A DNA stretch of 64,000 bases. Origin: Litoditis marina. Its lineage: Eukaryota; Nematoda; Chromadorea; Rhabditida; Rhabditidae. Below, piece by piece: positions 11,031-21,600 of this stretch (positions are counted from its first letter, which is position 1; every line of letters begins with the position of its first letter). Below the pieces are notes generated by a model, which had not been told where the DNA came from, did not search any database, and worked only from the letters and a program-made list of their open reading frames with translations. Position numbers and translations under genes: made by a program. Location: the NCBI GenBank assembly GCA_964036275.1, contig OZ038435.1:10164310-10228309 (forward strand), read 5' to 3'.

Positions 11031-12316
11031 AAGGGGCGCACAGCAGAAGACAAATCTCACAGTCGTTGGGCCCCCACTTTTTCATGAATTGTAACTTAGA
11101 GTAACAATTACCGATTTGCTCGAAAATTGAAATATGATGCCGTCGTGACTTTTATTTGAGTATGAAGTATTCTATTCCTGACGTCCTTCAGGATTCTGGA
11201 GACCGGATGACGTCATTTTTGAAAAGTGCAAAGTTGACGTCACATATATTTTCAAATGATGGTAATATCTTAGAAAGGGTCAATTAACGGTGAAACTCAA
11301 TCAGAGAGTGATTTATTCTGGGATTCTGGAGACCAGATGACGTCGATTTTGAAAAGTGCAAAGTTGACGTCACATATATTTTTAAACGATGGTAATATCT
11401 TAGAAAGGGTCAATTAACGGTGAAACTCAATCTGAGAGTGATATATTCTGGGATTCTGGAGACCAGATGACGTCGATTTTGAAAAGTGCAAAGTTGACGT
11501 CACATATATTTTTAAACGATGGTAATATCTTAGAAAGGGTCAATTAACGGTGAAACTCAATCAGAGAGTGATTTATTCTGGGATTCTGGAGACCAGATGA
11601 CGTCGATTTTGAAAAATGCAAAGTTGACGTCACATATATTTTTAAACGATGGTAATATCTTAGAAAGGGTCAATTAACGGTGAAACTCAATCTGAGAGTG
11701 ATATATTCTGGGATTCTGGAGACCAGATGACGTCGATTTTGAAAAGTGCAAAGTTGACGTCACATATATTTTCAAACGATGGTAATATCTTAGAAAGGGT
11801 CAATTAACGGTGAAACTCAATCTGAGAGTGATGTATTCTGGGATTCTGGAGACCAGATGACGTCGATTTTGAAAAGTGCAAAGTTGACGTCACATATATT
11901 TTCAACTGCTGAAAATATCTTAAAAATGGTATATTAACGACAAAACTTTATCTAAATATGACTTATTCTGGAAATCAGAAGGCCAGATGACGTCAACTTT
12001 CGAAAAATTGACGTGAAATATGTTTTCGAATGCTGAAAGTTTCTTAGAAATGGTCAATTCACGATGAAACTTCATTCAAACATGACGTATTCTGGGATTC
12101 TGAAGGGCAGATGAAGTAAGTTTCTAGAACTGCAAGTTGACGTCATATTTTTCTGAAATGACAGTAATACGTGGCAAGTGGTTCAATAAAAAAAATTTTT
12201 ATCTGCACCGTACAGATCAAACCACATACCTACGGCATGTATACAAAAAGAGAAAAATTCATGAAAAAGTGGGGGCCCAACGACTGTGAGATTTGTCTTC
12301 TGCTGTGCGCCCCTTA
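11031..12316. mobile_element. Nested element bounded by 60-bp inverted repeats
   Basis: The ends are reverse complements beginning AAGGGGCGCACAGCAGAAGA and reading inward to GGGCCCCCACTTTTTCATG. The 130-bp tandem array lies between them. It sits inside the larger transposon. It may be an element nested in it, or the original core of that transposon. I saw no clear target duplication, so nesting order is uncertain. Confidence 0.65.
11191..12190. repeat. 130-bp tandem array with repeated TGACGTCA-type sites
   Basis: The unit starts GGATTCTGGAGACCAGATGA and recurs at 11191, 11321, 11451, 11581, 11711 and 11841 with an exact 130-bp spacing. One or two decayed units run on to about 12190. Each good unit holds two ACGTC cores: GATGACGTCGA and GTTGACGTCAC. 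The second contains the palindromic TGACGTCA-like core of CREB/ATF sites. The array is non-coding. Confidence 0.9.
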
Positions 12317-12965
12317 GACAACTACTTTCAAATGGAGCAGCTACTGCTACAGAAACCGAAAAATACTCATGTATAACTGTTAACTACAAACATACAAAAG
12401 TCGTAAAATATTTTTTCAAACCTGTAAACTAGAATCTGTAAATAACCGAAAAATACTAATATACTCAAGTATAACTGTTCATTACAAACATACAAAAGTC
12501 GTAAAATATTTTCTCAAACCTGTAAACTAGAATCTACAAATCACAGATGTTAATTCAACGTAGTCAATTATAGAGTTGGTTTTGTGCACAATGGTTGGTG
12601 TTTTTGATCATTACTTCAATTCTAGGTGCTATAACGTTTGGCATATTATTCAACAGTTGCTCTTTCTTTCGCAGCTGTGACTTGTAGATTCTAGTTTACA
12701 GGTTTGAGAAAATATTTTACGACTTTTGTATGTTTGTAATGAACAGTTATACTTGAGTATATTAGTATTTTTCGGTTATTTACAGATTCTAGTTTACAGG
12801 TTTGAAAAAATATTTTACGACTTTTGTATGTTTGTAGTTAACAGTTATACATGAGTATTTTTCGGTTTCTGTAGCAGTAGCTGCTCCATTTGAAAGTAGT
12901 TGTCTAAGGGGCGCACAGCAGAAGACAAATCTCACAGTCGTTGGGCCCCCACTTTTTCATGAATT
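12256..12965. repeat. Large foldback, two 290-bp arms
   Basis: The left arm is 12256-12546 and the right arm 12675-12965. They are close to perfect reverse complements around a spacer of about 128 bp. Within each arm a block of about 110 bp (AACTGTT...ACAAACATACAAAAGTCG...CTGTAAACTAGAATCT) is itself tandemly duplicated. The outer ends of the arms are the 60-bp motif also seen at 11031. Confidence 0.85.
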
Positions 12966-14544
12966 ATTGAATGATTTTCATGGATTTGGTGATGGTTCCC
13001 ACAGTTTCATCTTCAATGGAAGTACTTAGAAAAATCAAACACTCTTATACGAACAAGAAACGATGAGATCATTGATATGATGAGTTGCTCACAGCTCACT
13101 ATGGGGTATCTAGATTTACGATTACTCTCAATATGTTTTTGGCTTTTGCATTTAAGTTGCATTTTAGAATTTCTCGTTTTTAGGAGCTGCAAAAATCAGC
13201 GAATAATCGAAAAGCTCTGTTGAACACCATATTGGAAAGGAACAAAATCGGTTTGATCAATTGAAAATTTAAGTTTAGCATTTTCCTTTTGCATGTATTT
13301 CCTCTTCTGTGCTGGGAAATACAGCGCCAGTCCTCTCCGAAAATTTATCAAGCGTCCGAATCAAACATATTTCCGTTTACTGAACAACGGACGGTGAAGT
13401 TCAGTTGAAATGTTCAGCCGCTCTTGAAAGGTTCTCGTATAATATTGTTGACTCGGAAATGTTTTGACTCAACCAAAGTTGCGGCAATGAGGGCGAAGAT
13501 TCAAAAAGCTTTTTACTAATCGGAAGACTGAGTACAAACTAGATTCAACAAGCCATCAGGGGTTTTGTTGGTAGTAATTGTAAACAAAGACAATGTGAAA
13601 CTTGGGTGGTGCAGAACTGATTGTGCGTGTGGATTCGTGAGTTTACCAGCCAAATTTGACAGAAGAAATATCAATTAAGCTTTGAGATGTTTGAAATTAG
13701 ACGAGGTACTACTTGTTCTAAGCACATGTGGTTGGAAATTAGATGACCTCTTCAATAACCAGTAGCCTCCTAACTACACAACCTGGAGCTGAATGCTATT
13801 GTCTAAACAAAAATATCCATACATTGATAGCGTACGTGTACGAGAATGATAAAAAGTTACTATACAGCTTTGTAACACGTGTTCTTAGCTATCAGTAAAA
13901 ACGCTTTGTTTATTAAACCCAACTTTGCGGTATGTTTGGAGTGAATTTGCCTCACCAGACCATTATATCCATTAGAAAACGAAAATTCCATCACGAGCCC
14001 CTATTCAAATTCTGAGAAAAACAAGTGAAAACGACATAATAATTGAATGTTCTTAGATACCGTAGTTAAAATTTTGAATTACTGTATTCGCGCGCTCCAG
14101 TGTTTTTGAATGAAGGCGCAAACTCGGTGTGTCGTATTTTGTACACGCACATGTTAACTACTTAATACACAAGGATCTATGCAAACGTACAACTTAGAAC
14201 GCTTTAAAGCGGAGAAAAAATAACGATATTCTAGTAATGGGTTTTTACTCAGAAAAAAGGGCAGAAAAGAGATATGAACACATTTTAGAACCAGCGTACG
14301 CAACACTACCACTCTCTGAACGACTTTAAGTTCAATAAAACATACTATACAAACAATTAAAGCTTTAAAACAGAAAAAATGCAAAATTCTTGGAATTTTA
14401 GTGAATTTTCGTCTTACGGTACACATTCGAAGATTTCGTTGCGGATTGATTTTTCTGGCGACGACGTCTATATTTTTGGGCTAATTTTAAAAAAACGTTG
14501 TAAATTATTAATGTAGTTTGCTGTGATGTATGTTCTCTTTTTTC

Positions 14545-14882
14545 CAATATGTAGTCAATCTGAAACGCTCCATTTGTCTGTCCTGCTCTCCGTCGTTGAA
14601 AGTTGATGATTTAGTACGTGAGAAAGTCGTGTGAAATTACATTTTGAATGAATTGAAGTTAGCGAATTCGTTATTTAAACGGGTTGTCGATCAACCACAT
14701 CAGTTAAATATTCACCGGGCCTCTGGTTAACTGGTTTGGAATTGTCTTGTTAACCATTTCTCAACCGGCTAAACGGTATCAAGTGGTTAATAATGTTGGG
14801 AAAAAGCGTATTTATCCGCTGTAAACAGCGGTTCCGAACAGATTGCTTCCGGCAAATTTACTGAACAAATACCTTTTTGCAG
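14545..14882. other. Short spacer without a recognised gene
   Basis: Between the end of duplication unit 2 and the PIG-Y-like exon I see no exon with a membrane helix that could be the missing first exon of that gene. GGTTAAC/GTTAACC blocks at 14690-14790 look like a decayed foldback element related in style to the one at 20514-20692. Confidence 0.4.
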
Positions 14883-15037
14883 GTAGTTTTTCTCAGGGTC
14901 AGTGTATGCTCGAAGAGCGACTAGTCGACGATTTCACAGCTTCTATCATCTCATCTGACGCCACCTACTACGCTCTACTGGTCCCCAGTCTCATTCCCGT
15001 TCTCATCACATTCCATTTCTTGATTTGGTTAGGTTAG
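14883..15037 (+). CDS. PIGY: PIG-Y-like terminal exon (partial gene)
   Basis: A good acceptor (cctttttgcag) precedes a phase-1 exon of 51 codons that ends at TAG. Its C-terminal half reads YYALLVPSLIPVLITFHF and then LIWLG. This closely resembles the C-terminal helix of human PIG-Y (FYSLLLPITIPVYVFFH, then LWTWMG). The N-terminal part, with an acidic loop after GSFSQGQC, fits the PIG-Y lumenal loop. PIG-Y is a small two-helix ER subunit of the GPI-N-acetylglucosaminyltransferase that starts GPI-anchor synthesis. The first exon, carrying helix 1 and the start codon, was not found. It may lie upstream of the MRPL36 duplication, in which case the duplication and transposon sit in this gene's intron, or the gene may be broken. 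Family assignment rests on one short helix. Confidence 0.55.
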
Positions 15038-15124
15038 TTGTTGACACTTGACAGTAAACCGGAAACGTATGCGAAGGTGAGGTGTGAATGAGAAGAGAAA
15101 TTGAGAAATGCGATGTACGGGGTG

Positions 15125-15445
15125 AACAACAAAAGTAACGGTGAACAAAAGTAACGGGGTAGTAACGGAGTACAAAAGTAACGGAGTTTTACAAAAGTAA
15201 CGGAGTTTTACAAAAAACGGAGTTTTATTATCATTTTAGTAACCTAAGCGTTGATAGCGTGTAAACGCGTTAATATAAACATTTCGATGTGATGTGTTTA
15301 GAAACGTTTTCGACACTCTTGGTCGTACTTAAGCCAGCTAACTTTGAAAAAGTTTCTCAGATACTCCGTTACTTTTGTAAAACTCCGTTACTTTTGTACT
15401 CCGTTACTACCCCGTTACTTTTGTTCACCGTTACTTTTGTTGTTG
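15125..15445. mobile_element. Foldback MITE rich in CAAAAGTAACGG
   Basis: The left arm (15125-15240) and right arm (about 15355-15445) are reverse complements. The arms are made of repeated CAAAAGTAACGG and TACAAAAGTAACGGAG units. It lies just upstream of ABCF3, leaving about 150 bp before that gene's first exon. It is non-coding. Confidence 0.75.
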
Positions 15446-15583
15446 GCCAAACTTTATGGTTTTTTCTTCACATTCATGCGAAACTAAGGAGCAGTTGGAT
15501 GAAGGAGGGCGATAAATATCGTTCAAACGTACATTATATCGTTCAAACAAACATTAGATCGAGAAAGCCGCAATTGGAAAATA

Positions 15584-15594
15584 TGATTTTCCAG
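15584..15594 (+). promoter_or_regulatory. Likely trans-splice acceptor of ABCF3
   Basis: The sequence atgattttccag ends at 15594, 32 bp upstream of the ABCF3 ATG, with no matching 5'-UTR exon in view. The same arrangement precedes the starts of the peptide gene, MRPL36, ARL6, pal-1 and the four-helix gene. It fits spliced-leader addition, although an unseen 5'-UTR exon would look the same. Confidence 0.5.
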
Positions 15595-15626
15595 GTCACG
15601 AATTCTTCGTCAATAACTAATTGAAA

Positions 15627-18600
15627 ATGGCCAATATTGAAGCTATACCCGGTTACTTGAAAAGTACCTTCCCAGGATTACCAGCGGAAGTCAAGGATTA
15701 CGTCTCTGGTGGGTTTTTAGACTCGACTTTTCGGAAATTTCTGAAATAACTATCAGTAGACCTGTGGCCGTATTCTGTAAGCTCAAGTAGCCATGTTAGT
15801 TACATGAGCGAATATTCAAAGAGAAATTATTAACTTGTGATTGCCTTGGTTTGACAGATTTTTAGTCAGATTTGAAGTAGCAAAGTGCAGCATCAAAAGG
15901 AGCAAAACACAGAGAAAACTATTAAAAACTAAGGCAAATATTAACTATTAAAAATTCGCTCAAGTAACTTACATGGCTACTTGAGCTTACAAAATACGGC
16001 CACTGATTTTCATTGGGGGAAAGTGTGTCAGTTAGCTTTTCCTGCAGCTCTTGCTCATTTAACACATTCATAATACAGCAGGAAGTTCCGACTATTCTAC
16101 TGAAAGGAGTTCGTATTTCATCCAAACACTCAAAAATAGACAAGTTCTCTCATTTTCCACGAAAAAAGTAGACAGCTTTGACTTTTTTCAACATCATTCC
16201 ATTTTGTAATTGCAGCGATTCTTCGAGAGAACTCTGACGAACTCTACTCAACCGAGGAAGTTGTCGAAGCAGTTGGGGATCATCTTCAGGTAGTTGGTTG
16301 TTTATTATTTGATGTTAGTTTGTATTCGAGACAAACACCAGGAAGCGACCGAAGGTAGTCCGTTTTCAGATGTAAACACATGGAATTTTATGATTTTTCC
16401 ATCAAAAGGAGACTGATTTTCTTTGTTCCGGCGTGACAGTAGTCCGTTCTACGAACTTTTCTGACTATTCGGACAAATTTACTGGTGTATGAGTCGAGAT
16501 CAAACTTCGAACAATTGTAACTTGTATCGTTTCATGTAGGAACGGTTCCTATATTGTAACTATGTAATTCAACTCAGGTTATGTTATTTTCGGTTGCAAA
16601 TGAGTGTTCTCAATATCTTATTGAGTCAATAAGTTGTTTTCGATCTCGATGCGCACTTGGTTCTCGTTTTGTATTTATTCTTTTCTTTCTCCAGGGTTCT
16701 GTGAATGATCTGAGTGACGAGGGAGTGGAGAATGTGTGCAAGCAGTTGCTCCGCCTTCTTCACGGAGAGTACGTTTTTCTACACCATCTCTGCATTTGAA
16801 TAGGTTTACTGTATTTAGTCATCTGTACATTTGAATTTATTTCATCAATTAAGGTTATTCAAAATGAGTTTCTAATCCGATTTCAGTACAAATTGCCTGT
16901 AAAGCATTGTTTTTAACTTTGAAGAAGGTAGGAAAATAGCTATTTTTCACCGAAAACGAGGAAAGTTGTCTGTTTTTTTGATATTTCGATTAAAAAAAAC
17001 GGACTACTTTTTGTCGACTACTCGGACCTTACTACCTTACTAGTGTATGGGTGGGGTGGGACACAAAAAAAGTTTTACGTGTTTCTGATTAACTTCAGGA
17101 GCAGAGAAAAGCTCGTTATATGGAACTGAAAGATAATTTAATGATTTTCTCAAAATTACTATTTGATTGAAGTGGAATTGATTCCCTTTCCAGAAACCTG
17201 CCCAAGGCGGCCCGCGAAACGGTGACGACGACGAAGATGTTGGAGCAGACGGTGGACATGGCCGCCGACAACCAGAACTTCGCCGCCCTCGAGAGTATCT
17301 GGAAGATCCAGTCGAGAGACACGCCCACGGTATCATATTATAGTATAAGTATATGTTTTGAAATTATCGAGAGACACGCCCACGGTATCATATTATAGTA
17401 TAAGTATATGTTTTGAAATTATTTGGAAGATTTAGTAACATACACCAGTAAGGTTTGACTAAGCGACAAAGAGTAATCCGTTTTCAGATGTAAACACGTG
17501 CAAAATTAGGATTTTTTATGAAAAGTAGACCGATTTTCATCTTTACGGCTAAAAAAGTAGTCAGTTTTTTCGACTATTCGGACAACCTTGCTGGTGTATG
17601 TTTAGTAATGAGATACGTTCAGTCGAGAGACACGGTAGGGGTCACTTGTTACCTTTGAACTACTACTATCATCTCACATCTTACTATTAAAATATTGATA
17701 TTGAGTTTCGGAGTTTTTGAGTGAACTGCATGAATAAGAGAAGTGTTTTTGTAGATGGAAAAAATCCAGTTCGGAAGAGTGGTGCATTTCTTCTAAGGTA
17801 CACGAAAATATGGGACTTGTCACCAACGAAACTTTTTACTAATCTTCTTTACTATATGAACTTGTTTTTTCTATTCATTATTTATGGTCAAACTATTTTG
17901 TTTTGCTTTTGCAGACAGTGGACAAGAAGAAGTTGGAGAAGGCGGACAACCGTGCCTCTGCGAAGGCGGACGCCCGATCAGATGCGCCCGTCGTCAGGAA
18001 GAAGCGGCCAGAGTCCTCTGCTACCGCCAGTCAGGTGGGTAGAATATGTTCTTTTAAGTTGAAATTAGGCGTTGAAATTCGATAGTCGATTAACGGGACT
18101 AAGTAGAGTGTTTGCTTTGAAACGGGCTGATTTTGTGCGCCGTTGGTGCAGAAGAAGCGGCTCGTCTCTTAAAAAGTACAAGCTACTTTTTCTGTGAAAA
18201 TCAGAAAAGAGAGTTAGTCCTTTTCTGATGCAGAATCATCATTTTCACGTGTTTGAATCTTAAAACGGAATATTTTTCTGTGAAATAGTCGAATATGACT
18301 GCCATATGATAGTAAATATCGTTGCAGGCCCCCATCCGAGATACCGGAATCCGTGGTGCGAACACGAAGGACGTGAAGCTGAGCAGTGTCGACATCTCCA
18401 TTGGAACCAAGTGCGTTTCTAGTGGGGGTTTTGGTTCACATTAAAGGGGACAGAAAGGAAATTTAATATATGAGAGCGTATCAAAAGAAACCTTTGGGTT
18501 AACTTCAAATTCAAACTAACCAACCTAATTGGCATACGGTTGACACGTGTTGGCCTGTTTTGGCGCGCGCAACCTTATGTTTAGGTACCCTGGGTACTTA

Positions 18601-21600
18601 AACTACCTTTCCATCCTGCCCTCCTTTAACACAGCGATGCATGACCATCATCTTGATGAGTTTGCACGTGGAACGTGCTTTCGTTCTCGATGTTGACTCG
18701 TTTTTTTAGAATTTTAGTTCCTGTTCAGGTATTTTCCAAATCTTTGTTGTAGGATGATGCGTGAAACTTGACCGAAAAAGAACGAAATCAAAGTGCAAGC
18801 ACAACGGAATAGGTAGCATACATCGTATAGACCTGCTCAGGAAAATTCGAACTTTGGCCTCTCTAGTCGATTGTTGATTTGCAGACAGCTGTTGTCGTGT
18901 GCCGATATCACTATGGCGTTCGGTAGAAGATATGGACTGGTGGGTAGAAACGGTATCGGAAAGACGACGCTTCTCAAGATGATCTCCAGGTTGGTAGGGC
19001 ATCATTTGTTAAGTATATTCACACACTAGAAAGTTGTGACTATTGCACAAAACAGAAGTTGTTCTCCGATTGATACGGTTGAACATTGGCAGAAAAGCGG
19101 CCCGTTTTGGCCCACTTCACTGTGGTTCGAGTCTATTAAATTGGGAAAAGTTGTAGACATATTACATATATCGCGAAACGCGAAGAACGTCATTGATGGA
19201 AACGTTCGTTCCTCCTTTTGTCGTCTATTCCTGTGAATATGTTTACGTTCTCACTCTGTATGTATGGGCAAATTGAATAATGTGTACTAATAAAAACATC
19301 ATCATAATATCCCCATTCCAGTGGCCAGCTGCAGATTCCGTCCGGAATTCTGATGTTGTCGGTGGAGCAGGAGGTGGAGGGAGACGACACGCGAGTGTTG
19401 GACGCCGTCCTCGCCTCAGATGTCAGAAGACAACAGATGATAGAGAAGGAGAAGACACTACAGCAACGATTGAATAAGTGGGTTGCGTCTTAGAGAGAAA
19501 AGAGAGGGGGGGGAGGGGTTGTTGGCGAGCGCATGAGATTTATGTATGGCGACTTGGTGACCTTATATAAATGAAGAGGAGGAGATAATAACTCGTTGTT
19601 TGATCATTGTAATTCTGAATAGGCGAAGTGGTGGACGAGAGACAGCGCACGCAATTCGGCGACGTTTGGAGACCATGTGGGCTTCAAAGTGATAGTGAGC
19701 TAACGGGTAAACTAAAATACTAGGATTCACACTTTGTGCGTGCGGGTGAGGGTTGTTTTGTTAATCGAGTTTTCCAGTTTTGGGAAATTTCGAGTTTTCG
19801 AGTTCGACTCCACTCGAAAATTTTAGATTTCAACATTCGATTTCAACAACGCCAGTGCGGGTTCATTCAGCTGATTTGATAGTTGGGTGTTTGAGCAGCA
19901 GATGGTTCTGGTTCTGGGTGTGTCTTTTCAATACCTTAGTTTTCCAGGGAGTCGTTGACGGATGCAGAGAAGACAAAGTGGAACGACGAACTTTCGAAGC
20001 TCTACGTGGAGATGGAGGCCCTCCAGTTGGACAAGGTACGCCTTAGGGCTGTTAAGCCCGGGTCATACTTTTTACGCGAGCGTTTTACGTCGGCGTAAAC
20101 CAATGCATGTTATGCGTATTGATTTTGTCGGCGTATAGTCAGGATAGCCAGGGGTTTTTCACCAAAAACGCGGGCGTAATAGTAATACGCCGATGGCCGA
20201 CGTGAAAAGTATGGACGCGGCCTTAATCCAGTTGAAAAGAATCAAAGTTTTCGTAGTTCCAAGCACAATCGAATGGGTAGATCAACGTATTTATTTACTA
20301 TTGACTACTGTAATAGGTAATGACCGTGTCCCGTTTTCCAGGCTCCAGCCCGTGCCGCCTCCATCCTCTACGGTCTCGGTTTCACACCCGACGAGCAGAA
20401 GAAACCGACCAGGTATCGATTATTCAGAGAGCACTAGATCAACAACGGGGAACCACTCATAAATCACGTTCTCTTCTATCAGATCGAAAGAAATTGGGCG
20501 AATCCTTCATTTAACTCGGTATTTCGTTAACCCTCTCAGTTAATCATCAACCGGGCCAACTTTTTTGTTAACCACTAATTAACCCAAAATTTTCCCCAAA
20601 ATCCATTGTAAAAAAGGGTTACAAAGGAGTTAACGGAAGGGTTAACCCGGTAAATGGTTCACTGAGAGGGTTAACGAAATACCGGGTTCGCGGGTTCCTT
20701 GTGGAATTGGCCAAGAAATTGGCCAATTTTTCTTTTTTATCGATTTTGACGTTAGTCGTGTGGAACAGTGGAAAAATAAATCTCAGCGCTCTCGCTAAAC
20801 GTTCAATGTCCGCATCCGCACCGTCCAAGTTATGTACGATAGCTGGAAAATGGTATGTAAAAGTATATTCTCTTTTCTACTGCTATTTTACTTCTGACGT
20901 AAACATCATTCCTACTCTTTATCACCTTGAACTTGTGTGTTTTTCTTCCAGTGAATTCTCCGGTGGTTGGCGTATGCGTGTGGCGTTGGCGCGAGCCCTT
21001 TTCGTGCAACCGGATCTGTTACTTCTCGACGAACCGACTAACATGTTGGACATGCGAGCAGTTTACTGGTTGGAGGGACATTTGCAGGTAGATTGAAGGG
21101 ATAGAGCATAGATCTTCTAGAAATTACTTGAGTTGGTTGGGGTCCGAGGACTCGGTAACCTATTATGTGCAATGTGCTCATATGCTCAAACATTTAGCTA
21201 GCGACGTTAAACGTCTAGTTTTGCTTTTATGATTTTGGGTGTTACATGTTGTATGTCGCTCAACCAAGCTTTTGTCGTAAATACTGATTGGTGGCTGATT
21301 GGTGATTGATTGGTAGTGGTGTTTGAAATTTGGATGATTTGACGTATATAAGCCACTCTCCTTGTTGCAGGGTTGGGAAGGAACGATCCTCACAGTTTCT
21401 CACGACCGTAAATTTCTGAATGAGATCTGTACGGATATTGTGCATCTGCACACCAGAAGACTCGACCACTACAAGGGAAATTACGACAACTTTGAGAAGG
21501 TGATGGTTTCGGACTGTACATTTGTCGTTTGATTTTTTTTTGGTTTTCAAATCGAAAGGTGAATATTTGAAAAAGCTCTTATTTTCGTGAAATATTACAT

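Larger units (their letters stand above)
10398..14151. mobile_element. 3754-bp transposon with ~105-bp TIRs and 6-bp TSD
   Basis: Both ends start TGTGCGTGTACAAAATACGA and stay similar for about 105 bp, to ...TACGGTATCTAAGAACATT. The element is flanked by TGTTAA on both sides (10392-10397 and 14152-14157). The empty site survives in duplication unit 1, so the ends are firm. I found no transposase or other open frame of meaningful length. The interior is composite: three copies of a 60-bp motif (11031-11090 forward, 12256-12316 reverse, 12906-12965 forward), a 130-bp tandem array, and a 290-bp-arm foldback. It is a non-autonomous DNA transposon whose superfamily I cannot name. Confidence 0.88.
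8872..14544. repeat. Tandem duplication unit 2, split by a transposon
   Basis: The second unit runs 8872-10397 and resumes at 14152-14544 after the inserted element 10398-14151. Removing the insert and one copy of the TGTTAA target duplication restores the 1911-bp unit. Unit 1 has the empty site (TAGTGTTAACTAC at about 8477-8490). The insertion therefore came after the duplication. The right edge is at the poly-T run at about 14538-14544, where homology to unit 1 stops. Confidence 0.92.
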
